NCBI RefSeq assembly: GCF_004135675.1
Contig: NZ_QHLX01000003.1
Location: forward strand, 124,001-188,000
Source of the DNA: Marinitoga lauensis
GTDB lineage: Bacteria > Thermotogota > Thermotogae > Petrotogales > Petrotogaceae
Direction of reading: 5' to 3'
DNA: 64,000 bases
Shown here: piece by piece, positions 19,772 through 28,677 of the stretch
Layout of the letters: each line of letters begins with the position of its first letter
Position numbering within the stretch: the stretch's first letter is position 1
Translations under genes and position numbers: made by a program
Notes under the pieces: generated by a model
The model's input: the letters and a program-made list of their open reading frames with translations, nothing else
Told to the model about the DNA's origin: nothing
The model's database searches: none

Positions 19772-21175
19772 TTAATCTAAATATTCTTTAATAAATGCTT
19801 CTAATGCATCTATAAATATGTTCATAGGTGGATAGGTTAAACCTGCTCCAACCTGACCTATACCTGGTTCTTTATGTGCTATACCTGTATTTATTCTTGG
19901 TAATATACCTTTTTCCACTACCTTCTTTACGTTTAATCCTGTAGGAGTACCTCTGAAATTTAAGAATGGAATTTTATAGGTATTATTTTCTGCATCAGTT
20001 ATTTCATACATTTTTAATGTGGTTTCAATGGCTTCTTGAACGGTTCCACCTACAAATTTAACTATTGCAGGAGCACCTGCCATTGCAAATCCTCCAAATC
20101 CTCCAGTTTCTGTGATGGTACTATCGCCAATATCTGGATTAGCATCGTCTTTGGTAAAACCAGGGAAGTATAGACCTTCTACTTCCTGAGCAGGGCCAAC
20201 AAACCATTTGCCAGGTAACCCTGCGACTCTAATACCAAAATCCGTTCCATTTCTTGCCATTACCGTAACAATAGTACTACCTTTTATACCTTCAGCGGCC
20301 AATGTTGCTGATTTAGCAGCTGGCATAGATAAGTTCAAGAAGAAATGGTCATTGGAATTAATAAATTCTATAACAGCTTTTTTTTCTTCATTTGAAAAAC
20401 CTGTATCTAAAATAGCAGGAGCTATTTCCCTTATAAATAAAGATGTAGCAGCTCTGTTTCTATTATGACATTCATCACCCATTTGAACAGCTTGAGCAAT
20501 TAAATTCTTTAAATTTATTTCTCCTTTTAATTCAATAGCTTCTTTTAATACAGGATATAATACTTCTTCCATCCATTTTAATTTTTTAATAACATCAGGA
20601 CCATTGGCGCCATATCTCAAAACCTTTCCTAATCCTTCATTCATTGTACAATAGGCTTTTATTCCATAAGTTTTATTTTCAATTATAAAAACAGGCATAG
20701 AAGGTGTTGCCACACCAGCCATTGGACCAACACCATCGTGATGATGCCATGGATCGAATTCTATTTCGCCAGATTCTATCAACTCAATAGCTTCTTTCTC
20801 ATTTTTGGCTTTTCCTTCATATATTAAACCACCTATAACAGCACCTTTTAATGGGCCACACATTCTATCCCATGTAATTGGAGGACCTGCGTGTAATATC
20901 ATATTATTCTTCATTCCTGGAACAACATCACGAGCAATTCCCATTCCTACAAGTGTTGGTTGAGAATTCATTATTCTTTCAACAGCTTCTTTGTTAGCTT
21001 TATCTACATCAATATTTAATTTTGAAAAATCATTTAATAATTTAACGGCTTTTGCTCCGCCTAATGGAGGTTTCCAATCTACATGAACAACATTTGCACC
21101 TTGCTTTTTTAAGTCTTCATAAAATGATTTTAGGCCTATATTAACTATTTTCAATTCTTCTTTAAATAAACTCAT
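19772..21175 (-). CDS. DUF1116 protein (YlbE/AllG-like, oxamate carbamoyltransferase component)
   Basis: Start chosen at ATG 21175 (MSLFKEELKIVNIG), with GGAAGGAGTTGGGAAG just before; it overlaps the FdrA stop as ATGA. 467 aa. Conserved blocks: HVDWKPPLGG, MHAGPPITWDRMCGPLKGA (start as ILHAGPP), EFDPWHHHDGVGPMAGV and AARNGTDFGI-like ARNGTDFGIRVAGL. These are typical of DUF1116/YlbE. As I recall, E. coli FdrA, YlbE and YlbF were renamed AllF, AllG and AllH and reported to make up the oxamate carbamoyltransferase; the reaction yields carbamoyl phosphate from oxalurate. Assignment to that reaction here is by homology and synteny only. Confidence 0.85.
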   Translation of the reverse strand: MSLFKEELKIVNIGLKSFYEDLKKQGANVVHVDWKPPLGGAKAVKLLNDFSKLNIDVDKANKEAVERIMNSQPTLVGMGIARDVVPGMKNNMILHAGPPITWDRMCGPLKGAVIGGLIYEGKAKNEKEAIELIESGEIEFDPWHHHDGVGPMAGVATPSMPVFIIENKTYGIKAYCTMNEGLGKVLRYGANGPDVIKKLKWMEEVLYPVLKEAIELKGEINLKNLIAQAVQMGDECHNRNRAATSLFIREIAPAILDTGFSNEEKKAVIEFINSNDHFFLNLSMPAAKSATLAAEGIKGSTIVTVMARNGTDFGIRVAGLPGKWFVGPAQEVEGLYFPGFTKDDANPDIGDSTITETGGFGGFAMAGAPAIVKFVGGTVQEAIETTLKMYEITDAENNTYKIPFLNFRGTPTGLNVKKVVEKGILPRINTGIAHKEPGIGQVGAGLTYPPMNIFIDALEAFIKEYLD

Positions 21176-22711
21176 CTTCCCAACTCCTTCCAAACATTAA
21201 CTGCAAATTTTACCGCACTTGCATTGCTTGGGAAGACTATGACACCCACATCTTCCAGCTTTTTCTTTTGATCATAGTATTTTTGAGGATCTTCATAGGT
21301 ACCACATATATTTGCTACTACACATCTATATTTATCCGTCGTTTCTCTTGCAGTTTTTACTGCTTCTGCAATTTCACCTGCAGGATCCATGTGGGAACCC
21401 CATCCTAAAACAACGTCAACCATTATAATTGCAGTATCTTTATCGAGATATTCCTTTATTAATCTTGATTTTCTCATAGTAAAATCAATCATTGGGTGAG
21501 GTCTTCCAACAGTAAATTCATCTTCTCCCATATCAACTACAGTATGTTCTTTACTTTCGTTTATATTTTCAAGCAAGTAATCTGGATTTAATGGTTTTGG
21601 AGAATATACAGGACCTATTTCTTTACTCAACAGAACCATAGTTTCATCAGCAAGAGTTCCTCCGGAATATAAACCTCTTATATACTTTCCTTCTTTGATT
21701 TTTGATGCTTCTTCTTTAACTTTATTATCAAAATCAAAGGTTTCAAGGAAGTCAAAGTATGTATATTCCTTTTTATCAATGTTTTTACCCTGACATAATA
21801 AGGCAGCTTTTATAGCAGCATCTTCTAAAGTATAGCCAACTGTAATAGTAGGATCTTCAACTATTCCATTAACAAAGTGAACAACATGTTTTTTATTGGT
21901 TTTCTTTAATAGCTCAACGGCTTTTTGAACTACTTCAGGATAAGGTGGTTTAGATACAAGGACGATAATTTCTGTTTCATCGTCATCTATTAATCTTTTA
22001 ATACCCTCTAAAAACATTAAACCGCCAACATCTTTTTTGACATCTCTTCCACCCGTTCCAATTAATTGAGAAATTCCACAACCAAGATTGGAAATTATAG
22101 AGGAAACCTCCTGAGCACCTGTACCAGAAGCAGCGACTATACCTATTTCTCCTCTTTTTACTACATTTGAAAATGCCATAGGAACACCATTTATAATAGC
22201 AGTTCCACAATCTGGCCCATTACCAATAATCCTTTTTCTAAAGCATATTTTTTCAATTCTATTTCAGTTTCAATAGGTACATTATCGCTGAATAACATAA
22301 CATTTAATCCTAAATCTAAAGCTTTTTGTGTTTCTAATCCGGCATATTCTCCAGCGATAGAAATAACTGCCATATTTGCACCATCTAATTTTTTACAGCA
22401 CTTTCTAATGAAGAGTAAAACTTTTCTCCTTCGTCTTCTTGTGTTTCTGCTTTAAGAAGATTTTCTACTTCTTTTTCGATTTCGTCCATATCAATATTTT
22501 CACCCTTTATGACTATTAGTAAGTCATTAGGTGTAGTTTTTTCCAATTCTTCATCCAACATGTTTAGTTCTTTTAAAAATTCTTTATTTGTATCTGTTCC
22601 CATACCAACTAATGCTTCTTCTACATCATCTCTTTTTTTAATATCTTCAGTAATAAGCATAAGTGTAACTGAATCATAATATGAATTTGGTTTAATCATT
22701 TTGTAAACCAC
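21172..22711 (-). CDS. FdrA/AllF-like acyl-CoA-synthetase-fold protein, two frameshifts
   Basis: GTG start 22711 (MVYKMIKPNSYYDSVTLM) 6 bp after GGAGGG. Domains: N-terminal FdrA domain with GMGTDTNKEFL, CoA-binding-like domain with SIAGEYAGLE, a succinyl-CoA-synthetase-like part with VAASGTGAQEVSSIISNLG and LIGTGGRD. Breaks: near 22395 an A6 run should be A7 (SAVKKLDGANMAVI), and near 22217 CC should be CCC, which restores the family motif LLVMGPDCGTAIINGVPMAF. It sits between DUF2877 and DUF1116 genes, the same set as in the E. coli allantoin region. Probable part of an oxamate-type carbamoyltransferase complex. Confidence 0.85.
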
Positions 22712-22713
22712 GT

Positions 22714-23384
22714 TTATCCCTCCAAATCAAAGAAAAATGAAATTCCCCACATCCAACCTAAACCTGAAGTGGCTCCCATATCTAATAATGATAGTATATT
22801 TTTTGATTCTAAATACTGTTTTACCGGTTTAGGTGCATATCCTTTAGCAGCATAATACATCTGAAAATAAGATAATTTATTTGTTTTTTTCTTTGCAACA
22901 TTTAAAATGTTTTTATCATCTATTTTTTTTGTAATAGAATTAATCAATAATATACCGGATAATACATCATCAAATAACGGTGTTAATCCAGGGCCAAATC
23001 CTATTAAATCTGTAAAATTGTAGGATTTAAGATGAGTATCTATTCTGTTTAATATTCTTTTATCAACCAATGGTATTAATTTTTCTATTATGTTTTTTGT
23101 ATGTTCATAAAAAGTAACAGATGAAATTTTTGGATCATATATTATAGGATTTTCAACTAAATATGTATTATCAAAAATTAAACTATTATTTTCAATTTTC
23201 AATGTTGAAAAGTTTAAGAAATGGGAAGGGCGGACATTCCTAGTGCCCCAACCCTATTATCATAAGTTGTTAAAGTAAAAATGTCTTCATCATTAAACAA
23301 AAAGTATTTTGTATGATTGGTTTTAAAAAATTCTTTAGCAGTATGATTTTCTTTCAAAAAAATCAATTTAGAAACTTCAACCAT
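22714..23384 (-). CDS. DUF2877 protein (YlbF/AllH-like), frameshifted
   Basis: Starts at ATG 23384 (MVEVSKLIFLKENHTAKEFF), 11 bp after the permease stop. The frame breaks near 23224, where CCC should be CCCC; the repaired join reads MSALPHFLNFSTLKIENN. The family motif IGFGPGLTPLFDDVLSG and the C-terminal GATSGLGWMWGI (for the common HSSG-type block) identify DUF2877. It stops 2 bp before the FdrA start. Expected to work with FdrA and DUF1116 proteins in an oxamate-type carbamoyltransferase. Confidence 0.85.
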
Positions 23385-23395
23385 TTTTCACCATA

Positions 23396-24696
23396 TTATT
23401 CATCAGAAGCTCCAGTTAAAACTAAAATGCCATTAACAATAATACCAACAACAGCAGCCAAACCTAAACCTTCTAAAGCAAAAGTTCCAGCTTTAAATAC
23501 AGCTCCACCTAAGCCTGTTACTAACATCAATGACATCGTTACTAAGTTCCTTCCTTCAACTTTTACCTGATTGTTTATCAATGTTTTTGCACCAATACTT
23601 GCGATCATACCGAATAACAATATTTCTATTCCACCCATTACTGGTACAGGTATTGATCTTACTATTGCGCCAACTTTTGGTACGAGAGATAACAATATAG
23701 CGAAAAATGCTGCAATTCTCATTATCCATGGATTGAAAGCTTTTGTAAATGCTAATACACCTGTATTTTCACTATATGTTGTATTTGCAGGGCCACCAAA
23801 AAATCCACCTAAAGATGTTGCAAGTCCATCACCCATTAATGTTCTATGCATTCCAGGATCTTCATAGAATTTTTTCCCTACTACTGCAGATATTGCAAAT
23901 ACGTCACCAAAGTGTTCTACAGATGGTGCTATAGCTACAGGTACAATTGCAGCAGCAGCATACCATGAGAACTTTGGTAAGTATACATCAGGAAATCCTA
24001 TCCATCCTGCGGTTCCAACTTCAGCAAAGTGTACATTACCTGTTATTGCAGCAACAACGTATCCAACAATGATACCCCAAATTACAGGAATTAATCTACT
24101 AAATCCTCTTGTATATAATCTAACTATAATTGCAGTACCAAGAGATACCATTGCAATCCACCAATTTCCACTTGCCATGTTTATTGCTACAGGACTTAAA
24201 ATTAAACCAATCAATATAATCATTGTTCCTGATATTACTGGTGGGAATAATTTTTCAAATCGTCTGATACCTATCCATTTGATTAAAATACCAAAACCAA
24301 ATTTAACAAGACCAGCTAAGAAAATTCCCCCTGTAGCATATGCCAGATATGGTTTTAAATCAGCACCAGCAGCTACAGCATCCTGTATATTTTTATATCC
24401 AAGTCCGGCCTGATTCATATAATGCATAACTACAGCAACAATAGGTGCAATATATGCAAAACTTGAGCCTAAAAATACAGGAACCTTCCATTTTGTAATC
24501 CAGTGGAATAATAGTGTTCCAAGTCCAGCAGTAAATAAAGCAACATTAACAGGTATCCCTGTCAAGTAAGGTACCAATACAGTTGCTCCAAACATGGTGA
24601 AGGTATGTTGCAAGCCCAATAATATCAATCCCCAGCTCCCATACCCTCACTTCGGTCTTCCTGTGGAACGATGTTCAAATATTCGCTTTCGCTCAT
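23396..24696 (-). CDS. NCS2-family nucleobase (uracil/xanthine type) permease, frameshifted at N-terminus
   Basis: Start chosen at ATG 24696 (MSESEYLNIVPQEDRSEG) after GGAGGGGAGAAAC. The frame breaks near 24640; GGGG should be GGGGG, giving GMGAGGLILLGLQHTFTMFG. The sequence LLGLQHTFTMFGATVLVP is the NCS2 entry motif; about 12-14 membrane helices follow, and NTTYSENTGVLAFTKAFNPW is the conserved NCS2 helix-10 region. It probably imports a purine for the adjacent molybdenum hydroxylase. Confidence 0.9.
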
Positions 24697-24738
24697 GTTT
24701 CTCCCCTCCTAAAAAAGATTTGGATAGACGTTTATTTA

Positions 24739-27093
24739 TTAATTGTCATTTTTCTTTTTTTCTAAAGCTTTTAATATTCTATCTGCTGTTAATGGTAATT
24801 CATCTACATTCACCCCAAGTGCATCATAGATGGCTGAAGCTATTGCAGGAGGAACAGAAATCATAGGATGTTCTCCAACTCCTTTTGCACCAAATGGAGA
24901 AGATTCTTCGAATGTTTGCACGAAATCGTATTTTATTTCATCAGGAATATCAGCAATAGTTGGGATTTTGTAATCAGTGAAGGATACAGTTAATGGATAT
25001 CCCTTATCGTTATACTTTACTCCTTCAAATAGAGCAGGTCCCATACCCTGAATCATTCCACCAACTACCTGCCCTCCAGCTGTTATTGGATTTATAATTG
25101 TTCCAGCATCAAAAACACCAACCAATTGAAGCATTTTTAATTCGCCAGTATCAAGATCTATTTCAACTTCGGCAGCTTGAGCCCCGAAAGTCCATTCAGC
25201 AGCAGCATTCCCCTGTCCTGTTTCAAGATCAAGATTGGTTAGCATTTCAGGAGTGAAACTTCCTCTTCCAATTACAGGGCCGCCTATCGAATGACCATCT
25301 GGGTAGGTATATCCCATAACAATGTCTTTTAATAATATATATTTTTCTGGTCTATATTTAACATATACTCTATCATCCTCGACTTCCAAATTGTATGGTG
25401 CAACTCCAAGTACCTGTGAAGCTATATTTTTAATTTGATTCAATGCATCTTCAGCAGCTCTATATAAGGCATTTCCTACTGTCCATAATGCTCTTGAGGC
25501 AACAGTTTGCCATTCATATGGATTAACGTCTGTGTCAACTGGCATAACAAAATGTATCTTATCTGGTGATATATGTAAGGCATCAGCAGCCATTTGGGTA
25601 ACAGCAGTATTGAAGCCCTGACCGATTTCCTGAATACTTGCCTGTAATGTAACTGTTGCATCTTCGTGGAATTTAATTATTACTGCAGAACCAGCATTAG
25701 TAGGCATGGCAGGAGCTTTTACCAAGCCGGCAATACCTTTACCTCTAACCTTTCTTGAATTTTCTGGTTGTTCTGATTTTTTATCGTATTCTATTAATTC
25801 AGCTGCTCTCTTTAAACAGGCCTCAACATTGCCTGTATCATGGTGTATTGTTTGCCCCATTGAATTTGTTAATCCTGGTTTTAAAACATTTTTAAGTCTT
25901 AATTCTAAAGGATCTATTCCCAATGTTTGTGCAACTTCATCTAAATTTCTTTCTGTTGCCCAATGTAATTCACCATGTCCAAAACCTCTAAATGCTCCTC
26001 CTAAGAAATGATTTGTATAAACACCATAGGAATCTGTTTTGAGGTTAGGAACATAATATGGCCCGGGTAATGTATAACCAGCTGCTCTAACAACATTAGT
26101 TCCATATTCTGCATAAGCGCCACCATCGAAAATTAAAGTAGCTTCCATAGCAACTATAGTACCATCTTTTTTTACACCAGTTTTTATATGAGCGAACATT
26201 CCCTGTCTTACAACAGTTGAGATATCTTCTTCTCTTGTGTATACCAGTTTTATATGTCTTCCCTTTACTTTTTCTGATAAGGCTATTACTATACCTTCCA
26301 TGTTAATACCAGCTTTTCCCCCAAAACCTCCACCAACATATGGAGCAATTACTCTAACTTTGTGTCTTGGTAATTTAAATGCATATGCAATTAAATTTCT
26401 TAATGTAAATGGAGATTGAGCACTTGACCAGACTGTAAGCTTTCCATCATGTTCCCAATAAGATATAGCAGCATGTGGTTCAAGTGGAGCGTGATACATT
26501 TGAGGTAAAGAGTAGTCTCCTTCAACGATAACATCAGCTTCTTCAAAACCTTTTGTTACATCACCTTTTCTTGTTTTGTGGTGATGAAATACATTTTTCT
26601 CTGGTTCAATATTATAAATTGGTAATCTTTCATAATTTGCAAGATCAGGATGTATTAAGACCTCACCTTTCATTGATTCTCTTGGATCTTGAACGGTTGG
26701 TAATTCTTCATATTCAACTTCTATCAATTCAACAGCTCTTCTTGCAATTTCTAATGTGTCTGCTGCAACAGCAGCAACAGGTTCTCCTACATATCTAACT
26801 CTATCAGGAGTAATAATAGGCCTATCTACTAAATATATTCCCTGTCTATATGGAACATCTTTTCCGGTAACGATAGCCCTTACGCCTGCTAAAGCTTCTG
26901 CTTTTGATGTATCTATTTTTTTAATTATTCCATGAGGAATAGGACTTCTTTTAACTGCGGCATATAGCATATTTGGAAAGAACATATCTGTCACATATTT
27001 TGCATGTCCGGTTACTTTTTCAACTCCGTCAACTCTATTCATAGGTTTTCCAACATATTGAAATTTTATTGGTGATTGATATTTATATTTCAT
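24739..27093 (-). CDS. Xanthine dehydrogenase-family molybdopterin-binding subunit
   Basis: 784 aa, intact. ATG 27093 overlaps the stop of the 2Fe-2S subunit gene as TAATG. Motifs: YVGGGFGGKAG and GAFRGFGHGE (the Arg of FRGFG matches the substrate Arg of xanthine oxidases), IQEIGQGFNTAVTQM, and near the C-terminus GAKGVGEHPM, which holds the catalytic Glu. With the two following upstream genes it forms a complete three-subunit enzyme. Purine hydroxylation is the likely reaction because of the permease and FdrA neighbours, but aldehydes or N-heterocycles are not excluded. Confidence 0.9.
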   Translation of the reverse strand: MKYKYQSPIKFQYVGKPMNRVDGVEKVTGHAKYVTDMFFPNMLYAAVKRSPIPHGIIKKIDTSKAEALAGVRAIVTGKDVPYRQGIYLVDRPIITPDRVRYVGEPVAAVAADTLEIARRAVELIEVEYEELPTVQDPRESMKGEVLIHPDLANYERLPIYNIEPEKNVFHHHKTRKGDVTKGFEEADVIVEGDYSLPQMYHAPLEPHAAISYWEHDGKLTVWSSAQSPFTLRNLIAYAFKLPRHKVRVIAPYVGGGFGGKAGINMEGIVIALSEKVKGRHIKLVYTREEDISTVVRQGMFAHIKTGVKKDGTIVAMEATLIFDGGAYAEYGTNVVRAAGYTLPGPYYVPNLKTDSYGVYTNHFLGGAFRGFGHGELHWATERNLDEVAQTLGIDPLELRLKNVLKPGLTNSMGQTIHHDTGNVEACLKRAAELIEYDKKSEQPENSRKVRGKGIAGLVKAPAMPTNAGSAVIIKFHEDATVTLQASIQEIGQGFNTAVTQMAADALHISPDKIHFVMPVDTDVNPYEWQTVASRALWTVGNALYRAAEDALNQIKNIASQVLGVAPYNLEVEDDRVYVKYRPEKYILLKDIVMGYTYPDGHSIGGPVIGRGSFTPEMLTNLDLETGQGNAAAEWTFGAQAAEVEIDLDTGELKMLQLVGVFDAGTIINPITAGGQVVGGMIQGMGPALFEGVKYNDKGYPLTVSFTDYKIPTIADIPDEIKYDFVQTFEESSPFGAKGVGEHPMISVPPAIASAIYDALGVNVDELPLTADRILKALEKKKNDN

Positions 27094-27563
27094 TATTCTG
27101 CACCTCCCATTTTCTGGGCAGCCAATTTTACTGCATCAAGTATTACTGTATAACCAGTACATCTACATAAGTTTCCTGCTAATCTTTCAACAATAACTTC
27201 TTTAGTAGGATTAGGTACTTTTTCAAGCATGGCTTTTGTTGACATTATAAATCCTGGAGTACAATATCCACATTGGAATGCATTTGTTTCTAAAAAGGCT
27301 TCTTGAATAGGGTGTAAATTATTTCCTTTTGTTAAACCTTCAACTGTTTCAATAACTGCACCTTCAGCTTCTGGTGCAAGAACCAAACAGGAATTAACTG
27401 GCCTTCCATTATAAATTACAGTACATGCACCACATTCGCCATTTCCACAACCTTCTTTAGCACCTGTCAAATATAATTTTTCTCTTAAAACATCAAGGAG
27501 GGTTTCGTTAGGTTTTACATCCACTTCTACATTTTCATTATTTACAGTAAAAGTAATTTTCAT
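27093..27563 (-). CDS. Xanthine dehydrogenase-family [2Fe-2S] subunit
   Basis: 156 aa. Overlaps both neighbours by 1 bp (TAATG). Plant-type ferredoxin domain with GCGNGECGACTV and a downstream Cys, then the helical cluster domain with FQCGYCTPGFIMS and NLCRCTGYTVI; all eight Cys ligands for two [2Fe-2S] clusters are seen. It passes electrons from the molybdenum site to FAD. Confidence 0.95.
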   Translation of the reverse strand: MKITFTVNNENVEVDVKPNETLLDVLREKLYLTGAKEGCGNGECGACTVIYNGRPVNSCLVLAPEAEGAVIETVEGLTKGNNLHPIQEAFLETNAFQCGYCTPGFIMSTKAMLEKVPNPTKEVIVERLAGNLCRCTGYTVILDAVKLAAQKMGGAE

Positions 27564-28429
27564 TATAATCCCTCCTTTATCATTTTCATTTCCCTTAATA
27601 ATTTTATTGGTAATATTTTAGCCATTCTTTTCCTATATTCTGCTGTTCCTCTTGCGTCAGTTATTGGGTTAACGCTATCATGGATAATTTGAGCAAATTC
27701 TTCTACATTTTTCATTGTTAGTTCTTTACCCTTTATAAATTCCTCAGCTTTAAATATCCTTATAGGTGTTGGCGCTACAGAAGCCAGAGCTACTCTAATA
27801 TCTCGTGTCCCATCTGGATCAATAATCGTTAAAGCCATTCCTATTGTTGAAAGGTCTACAGCTTTAATTCTTGAAACTTTGTAATATCTTCCTATATTTT
27901 CACCTTCGAAAGGGATATGGACAGATTTTACTATTTCGCCTTTTTCAAGGACAGTTTTTCCAGGTCCTGTAAAGAACTCAGTGATTTTTACGGTTCTTTC
28001 TCCGTTTTTAGATATTAAGTTTAATTCTGCATTGTAAGTTAATAAAGCAGGAGCAGTATCGGAAGCAGGTGAAGCATTACATAAATTGCCAACAACAGTA
28101 CCTCTATTTCGTGTTTGATAACCACCAACCACACGAATTCCCTGATAAAGTGTAGGATAATACTCTTTAACATAATCAAATTCCTCAATTAAGACGTTTA
28201 ATTTTAATCCAGCACCAAAAGTTAATCCACTTTCTTTTGAAAAGTCAACATGAAATAATTCATCAATACTTTTTAAATCTACAACTAATTTTGGTTTAAC
28301 TCTACCTGCACGCATTTTTACGATTAAGTCAGTTCCACCGAGAATAGGATATGCATCATCTTCATTAAGCGCGTCTAAAGCTTCATTAAGCGTTTTAGGT
28401 TTAACGTAATCATAGCTAAAAGTAATCAT
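27563..28429 (-). CDS. Xanthine dehydrogenase-family FAD-binding subunit
   Basis: 288 aa, ATG 28429 after AAAGGAGGGAAATC. FAD-binding motifs YPILGGTDLIVKMRAG and TVVGNLCNASPASDTAPAL, and the C-terminal CO-dehydrogenase-flavoprotein domain ending in KLLREMKMIKEGL. First gene of the operon, giving the order FAD, 2Fe-2S, Mo subunit. A good promoter lies 79-107 bp upstream. Confidence 0.92.
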   Translation of the reverse strand: MITFSYDYVKPKTLNEALDALNEDDAYPILGGTDLIVKMRAGRVKPKLVVDLKSIDELFHVDFSKESGLTFGAGLKLNVLIEEFDYVKEYYPTLYQGIRVVGGYQTRNRGTVVGNLCNASPASDTAPALLTYNAELNLISKNGERTVKITEFFTGPGKTVLEKGEIVKSVHIPFEGENIGRYYKVSRIKAVDLSTIGMALTIIDPDGTRDIRVALASVAPTPIRIFKAEEFIKGKELTMKNVEEFAQIIHDSVNPITDARGTAEYRKRMAKILPIKLLREMKMIKEGL

Positions 28430-28507
28430 GATTTCCCTCCTTTTAAAATAAAATCAAAAACTTAAAAAAGTTTTTTTATATAACGGATATTAACTTGTTA
28501 TGAATAT

Positions 28508-28536
28508 ATTATATGCTTATTTTCTCTATATTACAA
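28508..28536 (-). promoter_or_regulatory. Promoter of the molybdo-hydroxylase/permease/FdrA operon
   Basis: On the minus strand TTGTAA (28536-28531) and TATAAT (28513-28508) with a 17-bp spacer. The leader of roughly 70 nt holds a weak AAAAACTT / AAGTTTTT hairpin before the ribosome binding site. No convincing purine riboswitch is visible. Nothing else is seen between 28430 and 28650 apart from AT-rich sequence. Confidence 0.65.
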
Positions 28537-28651
28537 GTAACATAACATAAAGGAATATTTAAACTATAAATAATAATCAGGTATAATCTTATTTAATCAA
28601 TTGTAATTTCTCATTAAAAAGAAAATTTTCATTTTCTTTTTTAAAAAAGAA

Positions 28652-28674
28652 AAAAGCGCCATAAAGGCGCTTTT
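28652..28674 (-). terminator. Terminator of smc
   Basis: Perfect stem AAAAGCGCC / GGCGCTTTT with a 5-nt loop; a T-rich tract follows on the minus strand. It lies 4 bp after the smc stop. Confidence 0.88.
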
Positions 28675-28677
28675 GAA

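Noticed and set aside
28437-28507. Purine riboswitch in the leader of the molybdo-hydroxylase operon
   Set aside because: The leader is short and AT-rich; I find no paired three-way junction with the conserved purine-aptamer loop sequences.
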